64,000 nt of DNA, taken from NCBI GenBank assembly GCA_035362335.1, contig DAOSDL010000008.1, positions 1 through 64,000 of the forward strand, given 5' to 3'. Below, piece after piece: positions 43,448-52,434 of the stretch. Under the pieces are notes generated by a model. The model saw only the letters and a list, made by a program, of their open reading frames with translations, did not search any database and was not told where the DNA came from. Source of the stretch: JAOSJT01 sp035362335 (lineage in GTDB: Bacteria > Bacteroidota > Ignavibacteria > SZUA-365). The stretch's first letter is position 1; each line of letters begins with the position of its first letter. Both the position numbers and the translations under genes were made by a program.

Positions 43448-43794
43448 TGCGCTGTCGCCGCTCCTGAAAACGTTGCCTGCACGATAGAACCGCGACCACC
43501 ATCGTCGCGTTACGTGAGATTCGACGCTGTCGCGACGAACAGGTATCGGGGCATCGCACACGATACGGACCGTCGCGTCAGCACTGCGACGCCGAGCCTG
43601 AACCCGGTTCACCTTTTCACCATTTGTTCTTTTTCCCTACCACCTTTTCCCCTTTTCTCCCTCTCGCCTTCCAACGCCACCCGCACAGGATTCCTCCGCC
43701 TATCCCACGATCATCGAGCGCCGCTCCCCTCATGCGGCTCCACGAAAATTTCGTACCTTTCCCTCGGTATGTATCCACATCACTCAATGCACCG
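43448..43794. other. Intergenic region upstream of hutU with a half-element repeat
   Basis: No supported ORF. The stretch 43610-43665 (cttttcaccatttgttcttt, then ttccctaccaccttttcccc) resembles one arm of the third palindromic element downstream of hutH read in reverse complement. A short palindrome, cgaaaatttcg, lies at 43743-43753. A promoter is likely but I cannot fix it. Confidence 0.45.
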
Positions 43795-45819
43795 ATGCTG
43801 AGCAACTCCGACATTTCCCAGGCCATGACCATCGCCCTTCCGGCGGAACTGCCGATGAAAAAGACCTTTGAACCCGGCATTCGTCGCGCGCCCAATCGCG
43901 GACTGGCGCTTTCCCGCCATGAAATCCGCACCGCGCTGCGCAACGCCCTGCGCTACGTGCCCGAAGAGCTGCACGAGGAACTCGCGCCCGAATTCCTTGA
44001 GGAACTCCGCAGCATGGGCCGCATCTATGGCTATCGCTTCCGCCCCGAAGGCAATATCGTCGGCAAGCCCGTGGACGAGTATCGCGGCATTCTCGCGGCA
44101 CGCGCACTGCAGGTGAATATCGACAACAATCTGGATTTCGCCGTCGCACTTTATCCGTATGAATTGGTCACCTACGGCGAAACCGGCCAGGTCTGTCAAA
44201 ACTGGATGCAGTACCTGCTCATCAAGCGCTACCTCGAAGAGATGACAGAGGAGCAAACGCTGGTCGTCAGTTCCGGTCATCCGCTCGGACTCTTTCCGTC
44301 GAAACCCGATGCGCCGAGGGTGATTTCCACCAACGGCCTGCTGGTGGGACAGTGGGACAATCCCGAGCAATTCCGCCGCCTCACCGCCATGGGCGTCACC
44401 AATTACGGCCAGATGACCGCCGGCGGATGGATGTACATCGGCCCGCAGGGCATTGTGCACGGCACGTACATCACGCTGCTGAATGCCGGTCGCAAGTATT
44501 TGGGCATTCCCGCCGACGGCGACCTCACCGGCGTGTACTTCGTCACTTCCGGCCTCGGCGGCATGTCGGGCGCGCAGCCCAAAGCCGTGGAAATCGCCGG
44601 CGGCATCGGCATCATCGCCGAAGTGGACGCCAGCCGCATCGAAACGCGCCGCAGTCAGGGATGGGTGTCGCTCGTCAGCGACGACCTCGATCAAATCGCC
44701 GCCTGGATGCGCGAGTACCGCGAACGCCGCGCCTCCGTGTCCATCGCCTACCATGGCAACGTGGTGGATTTGCTCGAGTACCTCGACAGACACGACATCC
44801 ACGTCGAATTGATTTCCGATCAAACCTCCTGCCACGTGGTGTACGAAGGCGGATACACACCCGCCGGTGTGAGCTTCGACGAGGGACGCGCAATCATGAA
44901 AAGCGATCCCGCGCGCTTCCGCGCCCTGGTGGACGAATCGCTGCGCCGGCATTACCAGGTAATCAAGCGCATGACGGCCAAGGGCTCGTGGTTCTGGGAT
45001 TACGGCAACAGTTTCATGGCCTCGATTTTTGATGCGGGCGAAAGCTCCATCGCGCGCAACGGCCGCGACACCACCGAGGGCTTCATCTGGCCTTCGTACG
45101 TGGAGGACATCATGGGGCCGATGTGCTTCGACTACGGATTCGGACCCTTCCGTTGGGTATGCCTGAGCGGCAGCGACGAGGATTTGCGTAAAACCGACGC
45201 GGCCGCCATGGCCTGCATCGACCCCGCGCGCAGTCCGATGGATCGGGACAATCACCATTGGATCGCCACGGCCGAGCAGAACAAGCTGGTGGTGGGCACC
45301 AAGGCGCGCATCCTGTACTCCGACGAAGAGGGACGTGTGCGCATTGCCCTGAAGTTCAACGAGATGATACGCAACGGCGAGATCGGTCCGGTGATACTTG
45401 GACGCGATCATCACGATGTGAGCGGCACGGATTCGCCTTTCCGCGAAACCGCCAACATTTTCGACGGCTCGAATGTCACCGCCGACATGAGTGTGCAATG
45501 CTTCGCAGGCAACGTCGCGCGCGGCATGACGCTTGTGGTGCTTTCCAACGGAGGTGGAGTGGGCATCGGACGTTCAAGCAACGGCGGCAACGGCATCGTG
45601 CTCGACGGCTCGGCGCGCATGGACGACATCGTGCGCTCCGGTCTGAGTTGGGATGTGATGGGCGGCGTGGCCCGCCGCAACTGGGCGCGCAACGACAACG
45701 CTCTCGCCACCGTCAAGCAGTGGAATGAGAAACATCGCGGACGCGGGCACATCACCCTGCCCTTCCTCGCCGACGACGAACTCATCCAGCGCACTGTCGA
45801 CGAGGCGTTTCCGGAATAA
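43795..45819 (+). CDS. hutU: Urocanate hydratase, long form
   Basis: A 674-residue NAD+-dependent enzyme adding water to urocanate to give imidazolone propionate, the second step of histidine degradation. GGWMYIGPQGIVHGTYIT and SGLGGMSGAQPKA form the NAD site. DQTSCHVVYEGGYTP, FGPFRWVCLSG with the conserved Cys, and GRDHHDVSGTDSPFRET are family signatures. The length matches the about 670-residue eukaryote/Bacteroidota-type enzyme rather than the about 555-residue proteobacterial form. The start is uncertain: ATG at 43795 or 43825; neither has a clear ribosome site. hutI and later genes are not in this window. Confidence 0.95.
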   Translation: MLSNSDISQAMTIALPAELPMKKTFEPGIRRAPNRGLALSRHEIRTALRNALRYVPEELHEELAPEFLEELRSMGRIYGYRFRPEGNIVGKPVDEYRGILAARALQVNIDNNLDFAVALYPYELVTYGETGQVCQNWMQYLLIKRYLEEMTEEQTLVVSSGHPLGLFPSKPDAPRVISTNGLLVGQWDNPEQFRRLTAMGVTNYGQMTAGGWMYIGPQGIVHGTYITLLNAGRKYLGIPADGDLTGVYFVTSGLGGMSGAQPKAVEIAGGIGIIAEVDASRIETRRSQGWVSLVSDDLDQIAAWMREYRERRASVSIAYHGNVVDLLEYLDRHDIHVELISDQTSCHVVYEGGYTPAGVSFDEGRAIMKSDPARFRALVDESLRRHYQVIKRMTAKGSWFWDYGNSFMASIFDAGESSIARNGRDTTEGFIWPSYVEDIMGPMCFDYGFGPFRWVCLSGSDEDLRKTDAAAMACIDPARSPMDRDNHHWIATAEQNKLVVGTKARILYSDEEGRVRIALKFNEMIRNGEIGPVILGRDHHDVSGTDSPFRETANIFDGSNVTADMSVQCFAGNVARGMTLVVLSNGGGVGIGRSSNGGNGIVLDGSARMDDIVRSGLSWDVMGGVARRNWARNDNALATVKQWNEKHRGRGHITLPFLADDELIQRTVDEAFPE

Positions 45820-45850
45820 TTGAACGGCGCGGCTGCGGCGCTGCGTGTTT

Positions 45851-45865
45851 CCCCGCTTCGCGGGG
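45851..45865 (+). terminator. Possible weak terminator after hutU
   Basis: Stem ccccgc / gcgggg with a 3-nt loop, 32 nt past the stop, but no T-run follows. It lies between convergent genes, so it may serve either strand. Confidence 0.35.
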
Positions 45866-45954
45866 CGGTTCGCTTTGCGCCTTAGCATTTGCTCTGAAAA
45901 TTCTCCAGCCACATGCGTCAATCAACCATGCGGCCGAATACTCGGATCTTTGCA

Positions 45955-46015
45955 GACTTCCGCGACTCATCTGTGCTAATCCGTGTGAAATCTGTGCAAT
46001 CTGTGGTTTTCCCCC
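45955..46015. repeat. Intergenic periodic motif (aatctgtgcaatctgtggtt type)
   Basis: Sequence containing catctgtgctaatccgtgtg and aatctgtgcaatctgtggtt. From memory, closely similar strings recur between genes in many unrelated bacterial genomes; their role is unknown. No ORF. Confidence 0.5.
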
Positions 46016-46065
46016 TTTGAAGACTAAAGCGGAGGCTGCATCCCAACGCAGCTACTCGGCACCAA

Positions 46066-46518
46066 TCACTCCTCCCCATCCCGCTCAACGTGCCTGATAA
46101 AGCCCACCTCCATCCCCGGGCTATCCGTCCCCATCCCGCTCGCATAGCAGTGTCCGCTGAGCCGCGGATACACATCGAAGTCCATGCACCATTGATAGGT
46201 GCATTCGAAGCTGCGCCCGTCGGTGTTCCAGCGCAGACGCAGCACGCGGACCTCGTTGCCGATGGCGAATTCGATGCCCCACGAACCGCTCGTCACCGAG
46301 GCACCGACATGGCGTTCAAACACTCCCTTGCCCTCTTCATCGATGCGCAGCACGAGGCGGCCGAGAAAGGTGTCGTCTCCATCCAGCACTTTGCCGATCA
46401 ACGTGTACTCGCCCACGAAAAAGGCGAGGTCGGGAAAAACCTCTTCGTCCTCCTCGGCCTGGGCGCGCAGCGAGATAGTCGAGAGCAGTATCAGCGACAC
46501 GAGCAGCAGCGGTTTCAT
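46066..46518 (-). CDS. Small secreted protein of unknown function
   Basis: A 150-residue protein. Signal peptide at 1-20 (PLLLVSLILLSTISLRAQA). The mature part has an acidic start (EEDEEVF) and a run of beta strands, DLAFFVGEYTLIGKV, GRLVLRIDEEGKGVFERH, WGIEFAIGNEVRVLRLRW. The GEYTLIGKV opening is reminiscent of lipocalin-like folds, but I do not recognise a family. Two Cys (CTYQWC) may form a disulfide. Convergent with hutU. Confidence 0.7.
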   Translation of the reverse strand: MKPLLLVSLILLSTISLRAQAEEDEEVFPDLAFFVGEYTLIGKVLDGDDTFLGRLVLRIDEEGKGVFERHVGASVTSGSWGIEFAIGNEVRVLRLRWNTDGRSFECTYQWCMDFDVYPRLSGHCYASGMGTDSPGMEVGFIRHVERDGEE

Positions 46519-46625
46519 AGCCAGCCCCGATGGAAGTGAATGCGGTAAAACTACACCATCGCCATCGGCCGGACAAGTGCGCGCGCCAATGCAGGGTTCG
46601 ATGGAAGCTCCGGCCCGCGGTGCTA

Positions 46626-46934
46626 TCACTCCAGCGCTTCCCGCAGCAGCTCTGGATGCTTCGAGGCGATGCGCAGCAGTGCCCGTGCCGCACCCGATGG
46701 TGAGCGCCTCCCCTGTTCCCACTCCTGCAACGTACGCCCCGAAATTCCCAGCATCCGCGCGAACTGTGCCTGCGACATACCCATCACCCGGCGCGCTTCC
46801 ACAACCTCGTTCGTTTCGATGCGTGTGACACGCACCCTGTGGGAGGTCTGCATTTCTCGCACGGACTGTAGCAGCTTTTTGCCCAATTCCTCCCCCGAAG
46901 ATTTGCGCTCCGGTGGCTTCCTTTTTTCATCCAT
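46626..46934 (-). CDS. HigA-like helix-turn-helix antitoxin
   Basis: A 102-residue protein. The N-terminal 40 residues are charged (MDEKRKPPERKSSGEELGKK). The middle has VRVTRIETNEVVEARRVMGM, then an XRE helix-turn-helix SQAQFARMLGISGRTLQEWE (about 56-75) and a short helical tail. This matches antitoxins paired with HigB/RelE toxins of the NadS type. It overlaps the upstream toxin gene by 8 nt. The ATG at 46934 is chosen for that overlap and the clean domain start. Confidence 0.85.
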   Translation of the reverse strand: MDEKRKPPERKSSGEELGKKLLQSVREMQTSHRVRVTRIETNEVVEARRVMGMSQAQFARMLGISGRTLQEWEQGRRSPSGAARALLRIASKHPELLREALE

Positions 46935-47286
46935 GTTCAATTTCCTTTCGAATGAGTCTGAGAATTTCCCTCGGGATGTCATCCTTCATGGACTTCGGAT
47001 AAATGAGCAGCATCCAGATCTCGCTGAATTGCAGGCGGTTGAAGTAGATTACACGCACGCCGCCACGCTTACCTTTTCCGCCACACTTCCACCGGATTTT
47101 TCTGCAGCCGGCACTGTCGGGAATCACGATACCAGCTTCAGGATTGGCCGCAATCCATTGAAAAAACTCCATTCGTTCATCCGGACTCCAAAACCTGTCC
47201 ACGTCGCCCACAAACGTGGGAGTTTCGACGATGGTACACAGGGATGAAATATACGTCAATGACGTATCGCCTGCAAATGCGAACAT
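46927..47286 (-). CDS. RelE/HigB-like toxin
   Basis: A 119-residue protein. The core matches the HigB/RelE branch: CTIVETPTFVGDVDRFWSPD, FQWIAANPEAGIVIPDSAG, RKIRWKCGGKGKRGGVRVIYF and a C-terminal KDDIPREILRLIRKEI. Usual members begin at the IVETPTF strand, so the first 17 residues (FAFAGDTSLTYISSL) may be an over-extension, but no better ATG/GTG is present. Toxin-first order with the HTH antitoxin downstream is the HigBA arrangement. It is a likely mRNA interferase. Confidence 0.85.
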   Translation of the reverse strand: MFAFAGDTSLTYISSLCTIVETPTFVGDVDRFWSPDERMEFFQWIAANPEAGIVIPDSAGCRKIRWKCGGKGKRGGVRVIYFNRLQFSEIWMLLIYPKSMKDDIPREILRLIRKEIEHG

Positions 47287-47325
47287 GAGTCGCTCCCTCC
47301 CTACCGAATCGTGAAAATGTCCTTG

Positions 47326-47541
47326 TTACAGCAGCAGCACCGCCGCCAGCGCAGAAACCAGCGCGCACATCGCATAGCTCACAAAGGTCACCCAGAATCG
47401 TATGGGCTCGCCGTCGCGACTGTACACGCGCGTCTCGAAGCCCCAACCCCGCGCGAGGATTTCGCCGGTGCGTATCGCGCGGTACAGCAACACGACGAAG
47501 ATCGCTGCGATGAAGAGAAAGACTATCGATATCATGTTCAA
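47326..47541 (-). CDS. Small two-TM membrane protein
   Basis: A 71-residue protein. TM1 is about 3-21 (ISIVFLFIAAIFVVLLY). A central loop follows (RGWGFETRVYSRDGEPIRFW). TM2 is about 50-70 (VTFVSYAMCALVSALAAVLL). The alternation of hydrophobic segments and an intact loop with Arg/Trp/Asp suggests a genuine small gene. No family recognised. It lies in a block of small accessory genes on the same strand. Confidence 0.6.
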   Translation of the reverse strand: MNMISIVFLFIAAIFVVLLYRAIRTGEILARGWGFETRVYSRDGEPIRFWVTFVSYAMCALVSALAAVLLL

Positions 47542-47580
47542 CCCGCTTGGTGGTGCGCAAATCCGGAGCGCTTCGCCCGG

Positions 47581-48060
47581 TCATTCCACGTGTGAAGCTG
47601 TATTCCCTGGATAGCTCAGTGTTAGGCGCAGCATGTCGATGAGCCGAATGCCGTCCTCGAATATCGGCTCGGGATAGTTCCGGACGAAGAAGTCGCGGTC
47701 GATGCTCGTGACCCGAAAACCCTGTCGTTGGTAGAATGCGAGCTGATAGCCGAAGGTACCTGTGCCCAGCTCGAGTTGACGCGCCCCGGCGTGACGGTAG
47801 AAATCGATCACCCACCTCAACAGCTCCGTGCCGTAACCCGATCTCTGCTGCTCAGGAAGCACGGCGATGCTCATCAACTCGTAGCTGTCGGCGCCGCGCG
47901 GCTGCACGACGCATGCGCCCACGACACTGGCGTCACGCATGGCCACGAAGCATTTCGATCCCGAGAGGGACGAGCGGATTTTTTCCTCCGACGGATCCGC
48001 CAGCAGCAGCAGCTCGATGGGAGCGTGGGTTACGGAAATTTCTCGTATCGACAGCGACAT
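47581..48060 (-). CDS. GNAT-family N-acetyltransferase
   Basis: A 159-residue acetyltransferase fold. Motif B/A region: VVGACVVQPRGADSYELMSI, then the acetyl-CoA loop VLPEQQRSGYGTELLRWVI (Q/RxxGxG/A present as QRSGYG), LGTGTFGYQLAFYQRQGF and a C-terminal strand. Substrate unknown. I chose the ATG at 48060 (MSLSIREISV); upstream codons are out of character. Confidence 0.88.
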   Translation of the reverse strand: MSLSIREISVTHAPIELLLLADPSEEKIRSSLSGSKCFVAMRDASVVGACVVQPRGADSYELMSIAVLPEQQRSGYGTELLRWVIDFYRHAGARQLELGTGTFGYQLAFYQRQGFRVTSIDRDFFVRNYPEPIFEDGIRLIDMLRLTLSYPGNTASHVE

Positions 48061-48260
48061 GTATGCGTGTTGCTCAGCAGGTGAAGTAGCATTCGTATTG
48101 CAATTATCCAGAGCTAATGAGCGGAAATTTCCGCAGCCGGACAACACTACGCATCATGCCGCGACGAGAAGCGCCTGAACCTTCACCCGCGCTCGCGCAT
48201 CCTTGCATCACAGCGTTCCCCCACGCCTCCGCTGAGTGGTGTGGATAGCAACAAGGTCCT

Positions 48261-48473
48261 TCAGGCCGCCACTTCGATGTAATGCACGCTCGTTGATGGA
48301 GCGGGCACCTCCACACCATCCTCGCGCAGGCCTTCGATGTGAAATGCTATCGCCTTTCGAATTTCCTCTTCCAACTCCGGAACCGTGTCGGCTGTGGCGA
48401 TACATCCCGGTAGGTCTGGAACATACGCGCTATAATTCCGCTCGGCTTTCTCGATGACAATCGCGTATCGCAT
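48261..48473 (-). CDS. hicB: HicB-family antitoxin
   Basis: A 70-residue protein with the partial RNase H fold of HicB: YAIVIEKAERNYSAYVPDLPG, TVPELEEEIRKAIAFHIEGL. Short HicB forms of this kind lack a separate DNA-binding domain; here the C-terminus ends after VHYIEVAA, so DNA binding is not evident. It lies 7 nt after hicA and neutralises it. Confidence 0.9.
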   Translation of the reverse strand: MRYAIVIEKAERNYSAYVPDLPGCIATADTVPELEEEIRKAIAFHIEGLREDGVEVPAPSTSVHYIEVAA

Positions 48474-48480
48474 TACGTTC

Positions 48481-48669
48481 TCACTTCTTCAACTGTGCTT
48501 GCTTGAAAATACTGTTTCGCGTTCCCAGAGGCAATTCATCTCCCGGTTTACCGGCAACAGTGACTCGTCCTTTCTTCAATGGATGCTTGAATTGACGATG
48601 GCTCCCTCGCGTGGCGGCAAGATACCAGCCGTCTTCTTCAAGGATACGAAGTATTTCCGATACCTTCAT
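48481..48669 (-). CDS. hicA: HicA-family mRNA interferase toxin
   Basis: A 62-residue double-stranded RNA-binding-like toxin. KVSEILRILEEDGWYL, then GSHRQFKHP contains the catalytic His, and RVTVAGKPGDELPLGTRNSI is the standard end. I chose the ATG at 48669, giving the normal HicA length; the longer frame adds an unrelated N-terminus. It is first in the hicA-hicB pair. Confidence 0.92.
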   Translation of the reverse strand: MKVSEILRILEEDGWYLAATRGSHRQFKHPLKKGRVTVAGKPGDELPLGTRNSIFKQAQLKK

Positions 48670-48793
48670 GAGAATTTGTCCCTTTTTTACTGCGATCCGT
48701 GGCGAAATATCGCCCAATGTTCGAAGCATTCCTCTGACCCAGTGAATGTCGACGAGGGTGCGTATGAATACGCTTCTGCGACTTTGCGATTCT

Positions 48794-49195
48794 CTACGCC
48801 TGGAGCCCGTTCACCACGCGGTGAATGGCGTCCTTCACGTCGCACTCGCCGAAGTTGACCACCAGCCCCAGCCGGAGCCCTGTCTGGCGAAGCAAGGATA
48901 GCGTCTGTCCCTCGAACACCGGGCTATACTTGCTCGTCGCTTTGCATTCGACACTGACAAGATTTCCCACGATGAGATCGACACACAGCCACGAGGCGAG
49001 TCTGATGCCTTTGTACCGGATCGGCAGTCCCACTTGACGACGCACATCAAGTCCGCGCCGCATAAGTGCCTCGACCAGCGCCTCCTTGTAGACGCCGACG
49101 GGCAGACCGGGCCCGCGGAGCCTGCGATGAACCTCTATCGCACATTCAATAATGTGGCGGCTGAGGACGTTTTCATCCAACGATTGATCGTTCAT
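48794..49195 (-). CDS. GxxExxY-family protein
   Basis: A 133-residue protein of a small PD-(D/E)XK-like family named for a GxxExxY motif. Here the motif region is GPGLPVGVYKEALVEAL, with Val in place of the eponymous Glu. Later motifs are kept: LCVDLIVGNLVSVECKA (D...E-x-K core) and LRLGLVVNFGECDVKDAIHR. The E-C-K core suggests a nuclease-like site, but function is unproven. The ATG at 49195 is used. Members are often found near repeats and mobile or accessory genes, as here. Confidence 0.85.
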   Translation of the reverse strand: MNDQSLDENVLSRHIIECAIEVHRRLRGPGLPVGVYKEALVEALMRRGLDVRRQVGLPIRYKGIRLASWLCVDLIVGNLVSVECKATSKYSPVFEGQTLSLLRQTGLRLGLVVNFGECDVKDAIHRVVNGLQA

Positions 49196-49429
49196 GAGTT
49201 GTCTCCCACTGTTTTCCCTGTTCCCAAGCTTCGGCCATGGCATGTGCAATTGCCGGCAGCATGAAATGATTGCGGAAAGTAGGTATTCCCTCGCTCCAAT
49301 ACCAGCGTGTCATCAAACCCACCACGACGCTTCCGCCGAACACCATGCGGCAAGGCCGCAAGGTAAAGCGCCTGAGCATTTCTCGGCGCCCTCGCATCCT
49401 TGCGCCTGTGCGTTCATGGTAATTGCAGA

Positions 49430-49454
49430 ACGGGCGGCCACATGGGCCGCCCGT
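49430..49454 (-). terminator. Hairpin after groEL
   Basis: A perfect 10-bp stem, acgggcggcc / ggccgcccgt, with a 5-nt loop, 24 nt past the groEL stop. The following minus-strand sequence is only weakly T-rich (tctgcaatt). The 234 bp beyond it, to 49196, hold no supported gene. Confidence 0.65.
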
Positions 49455-49477
49455 TGCTTGCGCGTATTGCGTGACGA

Positions 49478-51112
<1,635 letters not shown>

Positions 51113-51160
51113 GTGTGTATTCTCCTTGAAAAACTTCTATGAATGAAAATTTCGAATGTA

Positions 51161-51454
51161 TCAGCCGATGATCGCGAAAATGTCGCTCTCGCGCATGATC
51201 AGATAGTCCTCGCCGCCGGCGTTGACTTCGGTTCCACTGTACTTGCCGTACAGCACCTTGTCGCCGACCTTGACTTCCATCGCCACCGTCTTGCCATCCT
51301 CGCCGGCGCGACCGGGGCCCACGGCCACCACTTCGCCCTGCTGGGGCTTCTCTTTCGCGGTGTCGGGAATGAAAAGTCCACCAGCGGTCTTCTCTTCCGC
51401 TTCGAGGGGACGCACGATAACTCGATCCGCCAGGGGTTTGAGATTCATCGCCAT
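51161..51454 (-). CDS. groES: 10-kDa co-chaperonin GroES
   Basis: A 97-residue co-chaperonin that caps GroEL. LKPLADRVIVRPLEAEEKTA starts the barrel. The mobile loop is GGLFIPDTAKEKPQQG, and VLYGKYSGTEVNAGGEDYLI closes it. GGAGGA lies about 10 nt upstream of the ATG. Confidence 0.99.
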   Translation of the reverse strand: MAMNLKPLADRVIVRPLEAEEKTAGGLFIPDTAKEKPQQGEVVAVGPGRAGEDGKTVAMEVKVGDKVLYGKYSGTEVNAGGEDYLIMRESDIFAIIG

Positions 51455-51499
51455 AGCTGTTGTTCCTCCATTGCTTGAAAATGACGAAATGTGTAGTTA

Positions 51500-51526
51500 T
51501 TAGCACTCACCTTTACAGAGTGCTAA
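51500..51526 (-). promoter_or_regulatory. CIRCE operator (HrcA-binding)
   Basis: TTAGCACTC-N9-GAGTGCTAA, a perfect match to the CIRCE consensus, 46 nt upstream of groES. HrcA repressor, itself not in the window, should bind here and be released on heat shock. It overlaps the promoter -10 region. Confidence 0.97.
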
Positions 51527-51553
51527 TATCGCAAGCGAGGAAGAAAAAGTCAA
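51525..51553 (-). promoter_or_regulatory. groESL promoter
   Basis: Minus-strand TTGACT, 17-nt spacer, GATATT. It overlaps the CIRCE element, as expected for an HrcA-repressed operon. Confidence 0.75.
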
Positions 51554-51687
51554 GACCCCGTTCTGTAAACCCTTTGTTTGCAATGCGTTGGGAAATCCAT
51601 CCCCAACGGCTTCCGGCTAACCGCCGATCTTTTCCCATCAACAATTGAATGTGGATTCCTGTGGCAATCCTCTCGCGCCGGTGAGAC

Positions 51688-52338
51688 TCACACCCCCTGT
51701 GGTGCCGGCAGAGCGCGGAACACCAGCAATGCCCCGTCCTCCACGTGCACGGTGAAGGCCGTTTCCATCGCTTCATTGCAGGTGCCTTCGCCCACTCCCA
51801 TCGCCATCACGGGCAAGGCGTACTGATAGCGCAATCCTTCATAACGCACGCCGCGCGATGGTCGCAGCGGCACAATGCTCACACGCTCGCCCGGGATGGA
51901 CGAGAAGCGCGTATCGCCGTCGATCACATCGATGCGGTAGTGAGTATCGTACAGCACCATGCGCAGCAAACGCATATGCCGCAGAATGATGGACATGTTG
52001 CCAAGTGTGTGATCGAGCAGGCCGCCGGTGACTCCCGCCATCACCACGCGGCGCGGACCCACGGCCTCGAGGTGCAACAGCGCCTTCTCGAAATCGGTGT
52101 CGTCCTGCCGTTCGAGATGGATGAAGTCCACACCGCGTTCGGCGAGTTCGCGTCGCGTGTCGTCCTCGATGGAATCGAAATCCCCGATCACCGTGGCGGG
52201 AATGATGCCCAAGCGCAGCGCGCCATTCGCGCCGCCGTCGGCGCAAATCACCGTTTCGGCCGACGCGGCGAGGTCGCGCAAAAGTTCACCGGGCGGCATC
52301 TCACCGTTGCATAGCAATAACGCGTAGGAATCCTTCAT
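51688..52338 (-). CDS. thiN: Thiamine pyrophosphokinase
   Basis: A 216-residue enzyme converting thiamine and ATP to thiamine pyrophosphate. Family motifs are VICADGGANGALRLG, PATVIGDFDSIE and DDTDFEKALLHL, followed by VTGGLLDHTLGN. The C-terminal beta domain binds thiamine (SIVPLRPSRGVRYEGLRYQ). It is the second gene after a TPP riboswitch, 96 nt behind the TonB receptor. That strongly supports the assignment. Confidence 0.93.
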   Translation of the reverse strand: MKDSYALLLCNGEMPPGELLRDLAASAETVICADGGANGALRLGIIPATVIGDFDSIEDDTRRELAERGVDFIHLERQDDTDFEKALLHLEAVGPRRVVMAGVTGGLLDHTLGNMSIILRHMRLLRMVLYDTHYRIDVIDGDTRFSSIPGERVSIVPLRPSRGVRYEGLRYQYALPVMAMGVGEGTCNEAMETAFTVHVEDGALLVFRALPAPQGV

Positions 52339-52434
52339 GACAGGGGCTCCATGTTCTTCCACTTGCTGGTGTGAGCGGCGCATCCCGGCGCAGTTGCTCC
52401 GGGATGCGTGCCGTTCGCGGATACAGGCATTCGC

